Shown in pieces: positions 1-9,343 of a stretch of DNA of 18,127 nt (its first letter is position 1; the number at the start of each line of letters is the position of its first letter). The translations under genes were made by a program, and so were the position numbers. The stretch is from contig JAQVTZ010000015.1 in NCBI GenBank assembly GCA_028699795.1, positions 1 through 18,127 of the forward strand. The letters run 5' to 3'. Source of the stretch: Clostridia bacterium (GTDB taxonomy: Bacteria; Bacillota; Clostridia; Christensenellales; DTU072). The notes beneath the pieces were generated by a model, which worked only from the letters and a program-made list of their open reading frames with translations, searched no databases and was not told where the DNA came from.

Positions 1-1212
1 GACGGGCGGAGACGGCAATTACCATCCTGAACCAGGTCTGCAATATACAGGAAAAGGCGGCACGCAAAGTGCGGGCGGCGTAGGAAGCACCCAAGCAACG
101 CCTGCAACAAACGGTGGGTTTGGCTACGGCGGCAATGGTGGTATAAATACCGATGGACATAAAGGCGGCGGAGGCGGCGGAGGCTACTTCGGCGGCGGCG
201 GCTCGGTTTGGCATGCCGGCGCGGGCGGCGGCTCTTCCTTTATTTCGGGTTATACGGGCTGCAATGCGGTAGACGCAAACGGCAGTTTTACGGGACAACC
301 CAACCACCACTCCGGCTATGTATTCGCAAACGCTTCAATGACACAAGGGGGACGCGTCGGCAACGGTGCGGCGGTGTTCCAACATATCACGAGCGACGAA
401 TTCGGAAGTAATAACGAAAACATTGTATTTGGATACAACGGCTACGGACAAACTTATACCATTACCCGTTCGGGCGAATATCAGGTTACGCTTTACGGCG
501 CTTCGGGCGGCAACTCCTATACAGCCGCTAATTGGGGTACGGGAGGCTCGGTCACGGGTAGGATTTATTTGTCAAGCGGCACGGAAATTCATGTTTTTGT
601 AGGGGGCGCAGGCGAACAGACCACTATTGGAGGCTTTAACGGAGGCGGAAGCACAAGCGGGACCGTATTCGGTGGTGGAGGAGGCGGCGGCGCAACCGAC
701 ATTAGGATAGGCGGCACCGCATTGGTAGACCGCATTATGGTTGCGGGCGGCGGAGGCGGTCATAACGACAGCGCATGTACTCTCAATAACGGTTATGGCA
801 GAGGCGGCGCGTTCAGCGGCGGAGACGGCAATAATCATCCGTCTGTTGCACCTACAGCAGCTATGGCATACGGCAAAGGCGGATCGCAGACGGCAGGCGG
901 GGCAGGTGGCATAGTAGACGCAGTTAGCGGTGTAGCAGGCAGTTTCGGCTATGGCGGCAACGGCAATCCCCGTTTAGACGGTCATGCGGGCGGCGGCGGA
1001 GGCGGCGGCTATTATGGCGGCGGCGGTTCGGTATGGCACGCGGGCGGCGGAGGTGGTTCTTCCTTTATTTCGGGATATGCCGGTTGTAACGCGGTAAACC
1101 AAAGCGGAACGCCTACAGGCTCTGCCAACCATTTTTCGGGCTATACATTCTTTAACGCATCTATGACAGCGGGCGGACGGATAGGCAACGGATATGCGGT
1201 GCTCACTCCAAT
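1..1212 (+). repeat. Tandem duplication of a glycine-rich domain, period about 825 bp
   Basis: Two copies of a glycine-rich domain lie head to tail inside the giant gene. The block containing GGGGSVWHAG and then GGSSFISGY occurs near base 190 and again near base 1018, an offset of 825 bp (275 codons). The first copy is cut by the window edge. Each copy continues into a segment ending in [TA]xGGR[VI]GNG, so the unit is longer than the poly-glycine core. More copies may lie upstream. Confidence 0.8.
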
Positions 1213-4200
1213 CAGTTTGGACGAAACGGCTCCTTCTGTTCCTACTTTGACACCCTCAAGAGCAAGTTCATCGGGCTATTATTATAACTCTGTAGACATA
1301 GAGATTTCCGGCAGTATCGATAACACAGGTGGTACGGGTTTTGACCACTACGAGTATAAAATCGGGGATGGAGCATGGACTACGGGAAGCACGGCAACGC
1401 TTTCGTCATCACTTACAACGGGCACCGAAACAATAACGCTTTCGGTACGCGCTTACGACAAGGTCAACAATTACAGTACGGCATCGATTTCGTGCAATTT
1501 CGACCGTACGCTTTATACGCTTACCTATCATAACGCCACCGCTTCGTTTATCAATCCCAATCCCGCCTCTTACCATGTCGAAACCGAGACTTTTAATTTG
1601 CAGAATATCACGCGGACGGGCTTTGCTTTCGGAGGATTTTATACCGACAGTGGCTTGACTTCTCCTGCTTCGACAACAATTACAAAAGGTTCGCGCATCA
1701 ATAAACAATTTTATGTCAAGTTTACGCTTAACGCGCCCACCGCTTCGGTACCGACCGTAGGCTCTACGACATACGGCACCCCCAAAACCTTAACGGCAAC
1801 TCCGTCTCATGCAAACTCTTCTGTCGCCTACCATTACCAATGGCAGATGAAAGGCCCAGCGGACGCGTCTTTTGCGGATATTCCGTCCGCAAACAGCGGC
1901 AGTTATCAATATCCCACTTCGGGCGCGGGCGTTTATCAATTCAGAGTACGGGTATGGGCAAGCCTAGACGGATATACCAGTTCATCAGCGTACAGCAACA
2001 ATCTTGCGCTTACCGTCAATCGCAAAAATATCGAGGTTTTCGCCACGGCGATAACACGCACATATGGCGACCCACTTGTGACTTCTTATGCTTATACCAC
2101 TTCGGACGACTTTGTGGGGGGCGACACTGCCCTTAACGGTGTACTTGATTGTCCGGGGCTGATACAAGCGGCAGATGCCTATTTTATCTCGATAGGTACG
2201 CTGAACAATGCCAACAATCCCAACTACAATATCATTTATACGGGAGCGAATTATACGATTCTCCGCAAAGATATCACGGTTACTGCCATCGGCGTAAATA
2301 AGGTTTATGGCGATCCGCTTGTGACTTCTTATTCTTATACCACTTCGGACGACTTTGTAAACGGCGATACCGCATTAAACGGCGCGCCCGCCTGTCCTAC
2401 GCTGGTGCAAGCGGCGGACAGTTATCCGATTGAAGAGGGCACGCTTACGAATGCGAACAATCCCAACTATAATATTTTGTTTACGGGCGCCGATTATGTG
2501 ATCACGCGCAAACCGATTACGGTTACCGCCAACACAATTAACAAGATTTATGGTGAAACCTTGCTGACTTCTTTCGGATACACGCTTTCGGACGACCTTG
2601 TTAACGGTGATACAGGGTTGGAGGGCGACCTTACCTGTCCTTCTTTGGTACAATATACGGGTTCGTATCCTATACTGCAAGGCACGGTAGACAACGCGCA
2701 CAATCCCGATTACGATATCTCTTATATCGGCGCCAATTATCATATCTCCAAATTCGATATTAAGGCAGACCCAATCGGATTGGGGAAAGTGTACGGCGAA
2801 GCCGAACCCGTGTTGGAGGAAACAATCCTTACGGGAATTAGCGGCGAAAGCGTAATCGTGATTTATACAAGAGACGCGGGCGAAGCCGCGGCAAGCTATG
2901 ATTTAACCACCGTGGTACTAAAAGAAGCGCAAGACAATTATACGGTGTCCTTTGCCGCGGGCGGATATCAAGACAAATTCGTTATCGCGCGGCGGCCGCT
3001 TACGATCACCGCCGATGCCGTCAACAAAATTTATGGCGACCTCTTGGTTTATTCTTTCACTTATCAAATTACCTCGGGAACACTATCGGGTACCGATACC
3101 CTTACGGGCGAACTCGCATGCCCCACGCTGGTACAAGCGGCGGGGGATTATCCCATTACCCAAAACACATTAAACAATATGCTCAATCCCAATTACGATA
3201 TCTCGTATCTGGGCGCAAACTATCGTATCGCACGGGCAAATATCGTTGTGGAAGTACCCTCCGCAACCTACTTTAAGACTTTTGCCGAAAACGACCCATT
3301 GCTATTATTGGAAGTGGACGGTGTCAATAGTGAGACTTTCTCTGTTATTTTTACAAGAGAAACGGTCGAAAGCGCGGGGGTATACGATATTATCGGCGTT
3401 AACTCGCAAAACGATAATTACGCGGTATCTCTTGCCGTCGGGACAGGGGCGGACAAGTTTGAAATTTTCCGCCGTCCTGTATCAGTTACTGCCGACGCTA
3501 CGGGCCATATCTACGGAAACGCGGATGCCGCGTTAACCTATAACGTATCTAATTTGCCCCAAGGCTATACGCTTAGCGGCGCACTGCAAAGAGAGGCGGG
3601 AAGCGACTATAAAGCGGACGGGTATACCATTACCCAAGGCACGCTCACCAATGCCAACAATCCCGATTACCTCATCACTTTTACTGAAGGGATTTATACG
3701 ATCGCAAAGCGGCCTATTACGGTAACCGCAATCGATACAGGGCATATTTACGGTGAATCGGACGCTGCGCTGTCTTTTGACAGCGGCGATATCGTCACGG
3801 GAGATACGCTTGCAGGCGTACTCCAAAGAGAGGCTGGTACGGATTGGAGAGCGCAGGGCTATGCAATTACGCAAGGAACCGTAGTGAATGCAAACAATCC
3901 CAACTACAACATTACTTTTGTAAATGGAGTTTACACGATACATAAGCGCGCGCTAAGCGTCGAACCCATTGTGTATACCAAAATTTACGGCGACCCCAAT
4001 CCCGATTTTGTGCAGACGGTAGGCGGTATCCCTGGCGAACAAGTCATGGTAACTTATACGGTTGCGGCAGTGACCCATGTAGGCAGCTATCCACTTACGG
4101 GTATCGGTACAACGGACACCAATTACAGTGTGACGATTGCCACGGGGTGCGAGGCGGATAAGTTTGTGATAGAGCGCCGTCCCATTACGATAACGGCGAT

Positions 4201-7200
4201 TGCCACAGGGCATGTGTTCGGTGATGATGATGCGCCGTTGCAATATCAAGTCTCCAATATGGTAACCGGAGATACGCTTTCGGGAGCCCTTATTCGCGAA
4301 GAAGGTTACGAATACAAAGCGGACGGCTATGCGATTTTGCAAGGAAGTCTCACAAACGGCAACAACCCTGACTATGATATTGTTTTGTACACAGATGCAA
4401 TCTACATGATCACAAAACGACCAGTAACCGTCTATGCGATACCCACGGGGCATACCTACGGCGAAGCGGATGCCGATTTGTTTTACGAAAGTGCGAACAC
4501 GGTGGAAGGCACGCCCCTTATCGGAACATTGACACGAGAGCCCGGTACGCATTGGAAAGCAGAAGGATATATCATTCTACAAGATACACTTACCGATGAA
4601 AACAATCCGAACTATGTGATTACTTATAATAGCGCAATTTATACTGTTTTTAAGCGAGCCATCACCGTGACGGCGGAGAACAAAACCATTACTTACGGCG
4701 ATTTGGATGTCGCGCTTACCTATTTGACACAAAACCTTGTTGCAGGAGACACGCTGACGGGAGATTTGCAAAGAGTGGCAGGTTCGGGCTGGCGCCCCGA
4801 GGGCTATGTAATCGGTCAAGGTACTTTAACGAACGCAAACAATACGGATTATGATATCGACTTTGTCGAAGGTCTTTACTTTATTGAAAAACGCGTGGTT
4901 TCGGTGACTCCCGACCTCTTTACCAAGTATTACGGCGAAGAGGATCCCGCGTTAGAGCAGATTGCATACGGTATTCCCGGTGAGAGTTTCGTTGTGGTTT
5001 TCGTCCGCTCGGATCCCACGCAACATGATGCGGGCAATTACAATATTACGGCAGTTGTTTCGGTAGACAATAATAACTACACCGCCACGATTGCCGCTGG
5101 TACGGGTATCGCGAAAATGCGCATTCTTCCCAAAGATATTACGGTATTGGCGGAATCTTCGGGTCACCAGTACGGCGCGGAAGACGCTCCTCTTTCGTTT
5201 ATAATCTCAGACACCACTCCGCTTGCTTACGGCGAAACAACGCTGCAAGGAGCTTTAACAAGAGAACAAGGTAACGAGTATAGAGAGAACGGATACAGAA
5301 TTCTGCAAGGTACGGTAACCAACACCCGCAACCCGAACTACAACATTACCTATGTAGAGAATATCTATACTATTTATAAACGACCCATTACGATTGCGGC
5401 AACGGCGCGCATGCAAGTATACGGTGACCCCGAAATATCTTTGGAGTATGTCTTTACCGAAGGGTCGTTGCTTGAGGGCGATATGTTAACTGGTACGCTG
5501 ATACGGGATCCCGGTACAACGGTAGGCGGCTATGCGATTAAGCAAGGCTCGCTTAACAACCCCAATTATGAAATCAGCTTTATCGAAGGAGTGTACACAA
5601 TAAGCCGCGCCCCGATTACCGTAACGGCGGACCCCAAGAGTATTATATACGGCGAACCCGACTTGCCGCTGACCTACAGGGAGTCGCCTGCCTTATACGG
5701 CGACGATACATTTTCGGGCGAGCTTACACGGGAAGAAGGTACGGATGCGAACGAAACGGGCTATAACATACTTTTGGGCAGTTTAAACAATCCCAATTAT
5801 GAAATCACTTTTATCTCGGCAAAATACACTATTTATAAACGGGATATTTCGATTACAGCGAACAATCGCACGCAAGTATACGGCGAACCCGATACCACCC
5901 TTACCTATACCATCACCGAGGGAAGCGAGGCGTTTGAAGACGACTTAAACGGCTCTCTGCAAAGGACATGGGGTATTGATTACAAGCCCGAAGGATATGA
6001 TATTTTGCAGGGCACACTTACGAATGCCAACAACCCCAATTACAATATCACCTTTAGGGGGGCCAAATATTTTATACAAAAACGCCCGATTACGGTAACC
6101 GCGGACGACAAAACGCAGATTTACGGTGAGGCGGCGATTCCTCTTACCTATACGGTAACCGAAGGAGAGCTTGCTTATGACGATGCGCTGACAGGCGCAC
6201 TCCAAAGAGAGAACGGAAACAGCGCAAGGACTTATACTATTATGGGGGGCACGCTGATAAACGCAAGCCTCAATCCCAATTATACCTTGCGCTTTTTCAG
6301 TGGCACCTACACGATTACCCCAAGGCCGATTACGGTGGAAGCGGAAGAGAAAACAATTATTTACGGCGATCCCAATGTACCGTTGACTTACACAATTACT
6401 CAAGGGAATATGGTGGGAGGAGATTATTTGTATAATACTTTGACGCGCGAAGAGGGCAATGGCGCGGGAAGATACGAGATAGGGGGAGCAGACCTTTACA
6501 ATCCCAATTACAATATTTCTTATATCGCGGCGGAGTATGTGATACAAAGGCGTCCCATCGCAGTGTATGCCCAGCCAACAGTCTTTACTTACGGCGATAT
6601 TCCCCTATTCGCGTATGAGACGCAAAACATAGTAGAGGGAGACATTCTAAACGGTTCTCCAGATATTGCGGGAAACGATGCGGGTTCGTACCAAATCCAC
6701 CAAGGCACGCTTACGAATGCCAACAATCCGAATTATGATATCACCTTTACCGAAGCGTCCTGTACGGTGTTACAAAGACCGGTTACGGTTACCTTAGGCG
6801 CACAGTCCTCCGAATACGGGGCGCCAATAAAGGTAAACAGCGATGCTTATTTTGTCACTTCGGGGACGGTGGTTGGAGAGGATGACCTGGGTATTACGAT
6901 TCAAAGGCTTTCGCAAGGTACTTTTATAGGCGACTATCCGCTGAGAGCGACCTATACCAATACCAATTACATAGTGGAAATCGTCGATGCAAGCTATACA
7001 ATTACCAAAATACGCCCCACAATAACCGTTAACGAAAGACAAGTGGAGTTGGTCTATACTGGCAAGCCCTATCATATTGCGGCAAGTATCGACTCCCACG
7101 CGCAAATTATCTACCGCAAAAACGGAGAAATGGTAGAAAACAGTTTTGTGGATGCGGGCACGCATTCCGTAACGCTTACCGCGGCCGATACCGATATTTT

Positions 7201-7705
7201 CTCGGAGCCAATACCGGTAACCGTGCAAATTATCATCAAACCGACTTCTTTGTCTACCCAAACAATGGATGTCGAGGTATACAGAGCCGAGGGTTTTGAC
7301 AGAAATGTTTATTTAGAATTCGAAGAAATTACTCCTACAATCGATGCCGGAACATTCCTAACCCGAACCGAAAGATTGAGTAATACTTACAGTCTTAACC
7401 TTAGTGGCGATACGGATGAATTAACCAATACCGTACGCGTGAAAGTACCCGACGAACTGGCTTCTTTGGATCGCGTAAAATTGCTTGTCACCGAAGGCGA
7501 AACTACCCGTGTTTTGTATCTTACCCCTTCGGCAGAGGGAACTGTATCCTTTACAGTAAACGGTCCCGCCACCGTATCTTTCATATCCCCCGTCAAAACC
7601 ACTTCATTTTTAACAATCGCGCTTACGGTGGTAGGCTCTATGGTTCTGATCTTTATTGTATTTTCTTTTATTAAAGGCGCGCGGACAAGCGGCAGAGGCA
7701 GATAG
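1..7705 (+). CDS. Giant repeat surface protein (glycine-rich, Ig-like, Flg_new and MBG domains), 5'-truncated
   Basis: The frame is open from base 2 with no start in view, so the gene begins upstream. At least 2567 residues are visible. Domain order by nucleotide: two glycine-rich domains resembling the Gly_rich family (about 1-400 and 415-1212); an Ig-like domain (about 1215-1500); a Flg_new/InlB-B type repeat with GFAFGGFYTDSG (about 1510-1735); another Ig-like module (about 1740-2015); about 21 MBG-type repeats of 75-83 residues plus one divergent module (2021-7240); a membrane-proximal beta-rich region (7240-7600); and one transmembrane helix (about 7603-7670) followed by a basic tail GARTSGRGR. 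The helix plus basic tail indicates a membrane-anchored extracellular protein, and there is no LPXTG motif. Such architectures are usually annotated as adhesin-like; the ligand is unknown. ATGs such as the one at 338 are internal methionines, since the same domain continues 5' of them. No terminator hairpin is visible after the stop. Confidence 0.9.
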   Translation, partial: TGGDGNYHPEPGLQYTGKGGTQSAGGVGSTQATPATNGGFGYGGNGGINTDGHKGGGGGGGYFGGGGSVWHAGAGGGSSFISGYTGCNAVDANGSFTGQPNHHSGYVFANASMTQGGRVGNGAAVFQHITSDEFGSNNENIVFGYNGYGQTYTITRSGEYQVTLYGASGGNSYTAANWGTGGSVTGRIYLSSGTEIHVFVGGAGEQTTIGGFNGGGSTSGTVFGGGGGGGATDIRIGGTALVDRIMVAGGGGGHNDSACTLNNGYGRGGAFSGGDGNNHPSVAPTAAMAYGKGGSQTAGGAGGIVDAVSGVAGSFGYGGNGNPRLDGHAGGGGGGGYYGGGGSVWHAGGGGGSSFISGYAGCNAVNQSGTPTGSANHFSGYTFFNASMTAGGRIGNGYAVLTPISLDETAPSVPTLTPSRASSSGYYYNSVDIEISGSIDNTGGTGFDHYEYKIGDGAWTTGSTATLSSSLTTGTETITLSVRAYDKVNNYSTASISCNFDRTLYTLTYHNATASFINPNPASYHVETETFNLQNITRTGFAFGGFYTDSGLTSPASTTITKGSRINKQFYVKFTLNAPTASVPTVGSTTYGTPKTLTATPSHANSSVAYHYQWQMKGPADASFADIPSANSGSYQYPTSGAGVYQFRVRVWASLDGYTSSSAYSNNLALTVNRKNIEVFATAITRTYGDPLVTSYAYTTSDDFVGGDTALNGVLDCPGLIQAADAYFISIGTLNNANNPNYNIIYTGANYTILRKDITVTAIGVNKVYGDPLVTSYSYTTSDDFVNGDTALNGAPACPTLVQAADSYPIEEGTLTNANNPNYNILFTGADYVITRKPITVTANTINKIYGETLLTSFGYTLSDDLVNGDTGLEGDLTCPSLVQYTGSYPILQGTVDNAHNPDYDISYIGANYHISKFDIKADPIGLGKVYGEAEPVLEETILTGISGESVIVIYTRDAGEAAASYDLTTVVLKEAQDNYTVSFAAGGYQDKFVIARRPLTITADAVNKIYGDLLVYSFTYQITSGTLSGTDTLTGELACPTLVQAAGDYPITQNTLNNMLNPNYDISYLGANYRIARANIVVEVPSATYFKTFAENDPLLLLEVDGVNSETFSVIFTRETVESAGVYDIIGVNSQNDNYAVSLAVGTGADKFEIFRRPVSVTADATGHIYGNADAALTYNVSNLPQGYTLSGALQREAGSDYKADGYTITQGTLTNANNPDYLITFTEGIYTIAKRPITVTAIDTGHIYGESDAALSFDSGDIVTGDTLAGVLQREAGTDWRAQGYAITQGTVVNANNPNYNITFVNGVYTIHKRALSVEPIVYTKIYGDPNPDFVQTVGGIPGEQVMVTYTVAAVTHVGSYPLTGIGTTDTNYSVTIATGCEADKFVIERRPITITAIATGHVFGDDDAPLQYQVSNMVTGDTLSGALIREEGYEYKADGYAILQGSLTNGNNPDYDIVLYTDAIYMITKRPVTVYAIPTGHTYGEADADLFYESANTVEGTPLIGTLTREPGTHWKAEGYIILQDTLTDENNPNYVITYNSAIYTVFKRAITVTAENKTITYGDLDVALTYLTQNLVAGDTLTGDLQRVAGSGWRPEGYVIGQGTLTNANNTDYDIDFVEGLYFIEKRVVSVTPDLFTKYYGEEDPALEQIAYGIPGESFVVVFVRSDPTQHDAGNYNITAVVSVDNNNYTATIAAGTGIAKMRILPKDITVLAESSGHQYGAEDAPLSFIISDTTPLAYGETTLQGALTREQGNEYRENGYRILQGTVTNTRNPNYNITYVENIYTIYKRPITIAATARMQVYGDPEISLEYVFTEGSLLEGDMLTGTLIRDPGTTVGGYAIKQGSLNNPNYEISFIEGVYTISRAPITVTADPKSIIYGEPDLPLTYRESPALYGDDTFSGELTREEGTDANETGYNILLGSLNNPNYEITFISAKYTIYKRDISITANNRTQVYGEPDTTLTYTITEGSEAFEDDLNGSLQRTWGIDYKPEGYDILQGTLTNANNPNYNITFRGAKYFIQKRPITVTADDKTQIYGEAAIPLTYTVTEGELAYDDALTGALQRENGNSARTYTIMGGTLINASLNPNYTLRFFSGTYTITPRPITVEAEEKTIIYGDPNVPLTYTITQGNMVGGDYLYNTLTREEGNGAGRYEIGGADLYNPNYNISYIAAEYVIQRRPIAVYAQPTVFTYGDIPLFAYETQNIVEGDILNGSPDIAGNDAGSYQIHQGTLTNANNPNYDITFTEASCTVLQRPVTVTLGAQSSEYGAPIKVNSDAYFVTSGTVVGEDDLGITIQRLSQGTFIGDYPLRATYTNTNYIVEIVDASYTITKIRPTITVNERQVELVYTGKPYHIAASIDSHAQIIYRKNGEMVENSFVDAGTHSVTLTAADTDIFSEPIPVTVQIIIKPTSLSTQTMDVEVYRAEGFDRNVYLEFEEITPTIDAGTFLTRTERLSNTYSLNLSGDTDELTNTVRVKVPDELASLDRVKLLVTEGETTRVLYLTPSAEGTVSFTVNGPATVSFISPVKTTSFLTIALTVVGSMVLIFIVFSFIKGARTSGRGR
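2021..7240 (+). repeat. Array of about 21 MBG-type domain repeats plus one divergent module
   Basis: About 240-bp units each begin near KRPITVTA, contain a YG[DE] motif about 15 residues in, usually have GDTLxGxLxRExG in the middle, and close with NANNPNYNITF and YTI. This matches the MBG (YGX-type) domains of bacterial surface proteins. Three variants are visible. Units 1, 2, 3 and 5 carry CPxL[VI]Q. Most others carry [QT]RExG. Units 4, 6, 9 and 13 (about 2750-2988, 3233-3468, 3944-4173, 4889-5128) are a second type with a G[IV]xxE[SQT] motif, most ending in KFxI. The last module (about 7010-7240) is divergent. Expected role: a stalk that extends the N-terminal domains away from the cell. 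Confidence 0.85.
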
Positions 7706-7717
7706 TAAGAGAAAGAG

Positions 7718-7746
7718 TTGAAAGTGAAGAAAGGGTATGATATAAT
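7718..7746 (+). promoter_or_regulatory. Sigma-A promoter of the alpha/beta hydrolase gene
   Basis: TTGAAA (7718-7723), a 17-bp spacer and a perfect TATAAT (7741-7746) lie just upstream of the hydrolase gene, 32 bp before its ATG. The 5' leader would be about 25 nt and contains the ribosome binding site CGGAGG (7767-7772). Confidence 0.85.
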
Positions 7747-7778
7747 GTGCTATATTTAAATGTTCTCGGAGGCTATCA

Positions 7779-8696
7779 ATGAACAGAGCAGAAGTTGTAT
7801 TTAAGGCGATTGATGTGCTTTTTCATCCTTTTCAAAACTGCATTAAGATTAAAGATACCGTTATCGAAAAAGATATAAGCTACGACGACAGGTATCCCCA
7901 ATGCAAAGCGGATTTTGTCTATAAAAAATCTGAAGAAAAATTACCCGTACTCGTCAACATTCACGGCGGCGGTTTCGTGATGGGAGACAAAAAACACAGA
8001 CGCAGCATCAGCGAATTGTATGCGGATAAGGGCTGGTTTGTCATCAATATCAATTATCGTCTTGCCCCCAAGTATCCTTTCCCCGCGTTTATGGAAGACA
8101 TATTTGCCCTCTTAAATTTGATACCGACGATTGCCGACAAATACAACTTAGATCTGTCCCGATTGGTGCTCACAGGAGATTCGGCGGGAGCGCACGCCTC
8201 GGCGCAAGTTCTTGCCTGCATCCACGACGAAACCCTTAGAAAAGAGTTGGGGTTGCCCGAAGTATCTGTAAAGCCTACGGGAGCGGTTTGTTTTTGCGGT
8301 ATTTACGATGTCATTGCGGCAACCAAACTTAAGGTGCCTTTTGGTATCGCAAGAAGCGTGGTCGAGTCCACGGTAGGAGAAAGTTTCAAAAAAGATTATT
8401 CGGATATCAATAAGTATAAATATTTAAAGCAGATTGCGCCCATCCATTATGTTAATTCCAATTGGTGTCCCATAATGCTTACTTATTCCCAAAAAGATAT
8501 CTTTTGCGGCGGACAAGGCGAAATGTTCTACAAAAAACTGAAAGAAGTCGGCGTGCCTTGCATGGAAGCGCACTCCACGAAGCTCATCGATAATCATTGT
8601 TATCACTTCAACTACTGGACAAAAGCAAGCAAAGAGACGCTAAAAGCCGTTTTCGACTTTTTGGAAAAGATTAAGAATAACGAAGCAATCGCATAA
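7779..8696 (+). CDS. Alpha/beta hydrolase of the hormone-sensitive lipase (alpha/beta hydrolase fold-3) type
   Basis: A 305-residue cytoplasmic esterase/lipase-like enzyme. The oxyanion-hole motif HGGG is at residues 62-65 and the nucleophile elbow GDSAG at 133-137 makes Ser135 the catalytic serine. Asp240 (in SQKD) and a histidine in NHCYHF (His273 or His276) are positioned to complete the triad. INYRLAP (residues 91-97) is also characteristic of the HSL family. No signal peptide or membrane segment is seen, and the length is normal for the family. The start is set by CGGAGG six bases upstream of the ATG. The gene is probably monocistronic, with its own promoter at 7718-7746 and a terminator at 8728-8754. 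The family hydrolyses carboxylic esters; the actual substrate cannot be read from the sequence. Confidence 0.9.
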   Translation: MNRAEVVFKAIDVLFHPFQNCIKIKDTVIEKDISYDDRYPQCKADFVYKKSEEKLPVLVNIHGGGFVMGDKKHRRSISELYADKGWFVININYRLAPKYPFPAFMEDIFALLNLIPTIADKYNLDLSRLVLTGDSAGAHASAQVLACIHDETLRKELGLPEVSVKPTGAVCFCGIYDVIAATKLKVPFGIARSVVESTVGESFKKDYSDINKYKYLKQIAPIHYVNSNWCPIMLTYSQKDIFCGGQGEMFYKKLKEVGVPCMEAHSTKLIDNHCYHFNYWTKASKETLKAVFDFLEKIKNNEAIA

Positions 8697-8727
8697 TTTA
8701 CGATTATTTCTACAGGCTAATTGAAAG

Positions 8728-8754
8728 GGGCTGTCTCATTTTTTGAGACAGCCC
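8728..8754. terminator. Hairpin terminator between convergent genes
   Basis: A perfect 11-bp stem (GGGCTGTCTCA / TGAGACAGCCC) closes a five-T loop, and an AAA/TTT extension is possible on the far side of one bulged G. On the plus strand it is followed by TTTATAACTTTTT, so it should terminate the hydrolase transcript. It also lies just beyond the stop of the minus-strand XRE/cupin gene (8774) and could serve that operon, although the U-tract on that side is weaker. Confidence 0.85.
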
Positions 8755-8773
8755 TTTATAACTTTTTAGAACT

Positions 8774-9316
8774 CTATTTTTGGATTACAGTTAAAAAGCG
8801 CGCTTGTTTTTCCATCGCAATTTGAGCATGGGGAAGGGATGCGTCAAAATAGATGCTGTCGCCCGCTTTCAGATAATGTTCTTTTTCGCCCACAATAACG
8901 CGCAACGAGCCTTCCAACACATAATTAAACTCTTGTCCCTTATGTTGCACGGGTTCCGGGTTGGCGCCTTCTTTAATGGTTACCAGCATCGGCTCTAATT
9001 CGGGCGCGATAAAGTCGCTGTTTAAGGATATAAAAGAATACCCTTGATACCTCTCAATTTCGACACCCTTTCCTTCATAAACAACAGCCGCGTTCTTTTT
9101 GGTGGCGTTTTTGCCGAAAAGTATCACAGAAGCGTCTATCTGCAATGCGGAAGCAATATTGTAAAGCAACCCGATGGGGATATCTTTGATACCGTTTTCG
9201 TAATCTGTGTATTCTGCCGCGCTCATGCCGAGTTTTGCGGCAAATTGCTCCGCGGTATAATCCGAAAACTCTCTCAGGTCTTTTATTCTGTTGCATATAA
9301 TCTGCAAAGCGTCCAT
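8774..9316 (-). CDS. XRE-family transcriptional regulator with C-terminal cupin domain
   Basis: A 180-residue protein. Residues about 8-62 form an XRE-type helix-turn-helix (AEQFAAKLGMSAAEYTDYENG). Residues about 105-178 form a cupin_2 domain with QHKGQEFNYVLEG and later AGDSIYFDASLPHAQ, the usual pattern of HTH-cupin regulators whose cupin binds a small ligand or metal. AGGAG (9322-9326) five bases before the ATG supports the start. It is the last gene of the operon with the YcxB-like and GLUG-repeat genes, 27 bp after the YcxB-like stop. It may autoregulate this operon or sense a metabolite, but neither its targets nor its ligand can be deduced here. Related regulators often control polyamine or amino-acid genes, and none are adjacent. 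Confidence 0.88.
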   Translation of the reverse strand: MDALQIICNRIKDLREFSDYTAEQFAAKLGMSAAEYTDYENGIKDIPIGLLYNIASALQIDASVILFGKNATKKNAAVVYEGKGVEIERYQGYSFISLNSDFIAPELEPMLVTIKEGANPEPVQHKGQEFNYVLEGSLRVIVGEKEHYLKAGDSIYFDASLPHAQIAMEKQARFLTVIQK

Positions 9317-9343
9317 GTTTACTCCTGCTTTTGGGGCTGATTG

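Noticed and set aside
3533..6547. Long minus-strand open frames opposite the giant gene (for example 3953-4552 and 5945-6547, about 200 codons each)
   Set aside because: They recur because the MBG repeats recur and share their codon composition. They have no ribosome binding sites or recognisable domains and lie wholly inside a clear plus-strand gene.
2021..7240. Regular repeat array that might be read as CRISPR or a DNA satellite
   Set aside because: The period is about 240 bp, the units are diverged at the DNA level but conserved as protein, and the frame is kept throughout. It is a coding repeat.
338..7705. ATG at 338 as the start of the giant gene
   Set aside because: The same glycine-rich domain is already being read in frame from base 2, and no ribosome binding site or signal peptide follows 338.
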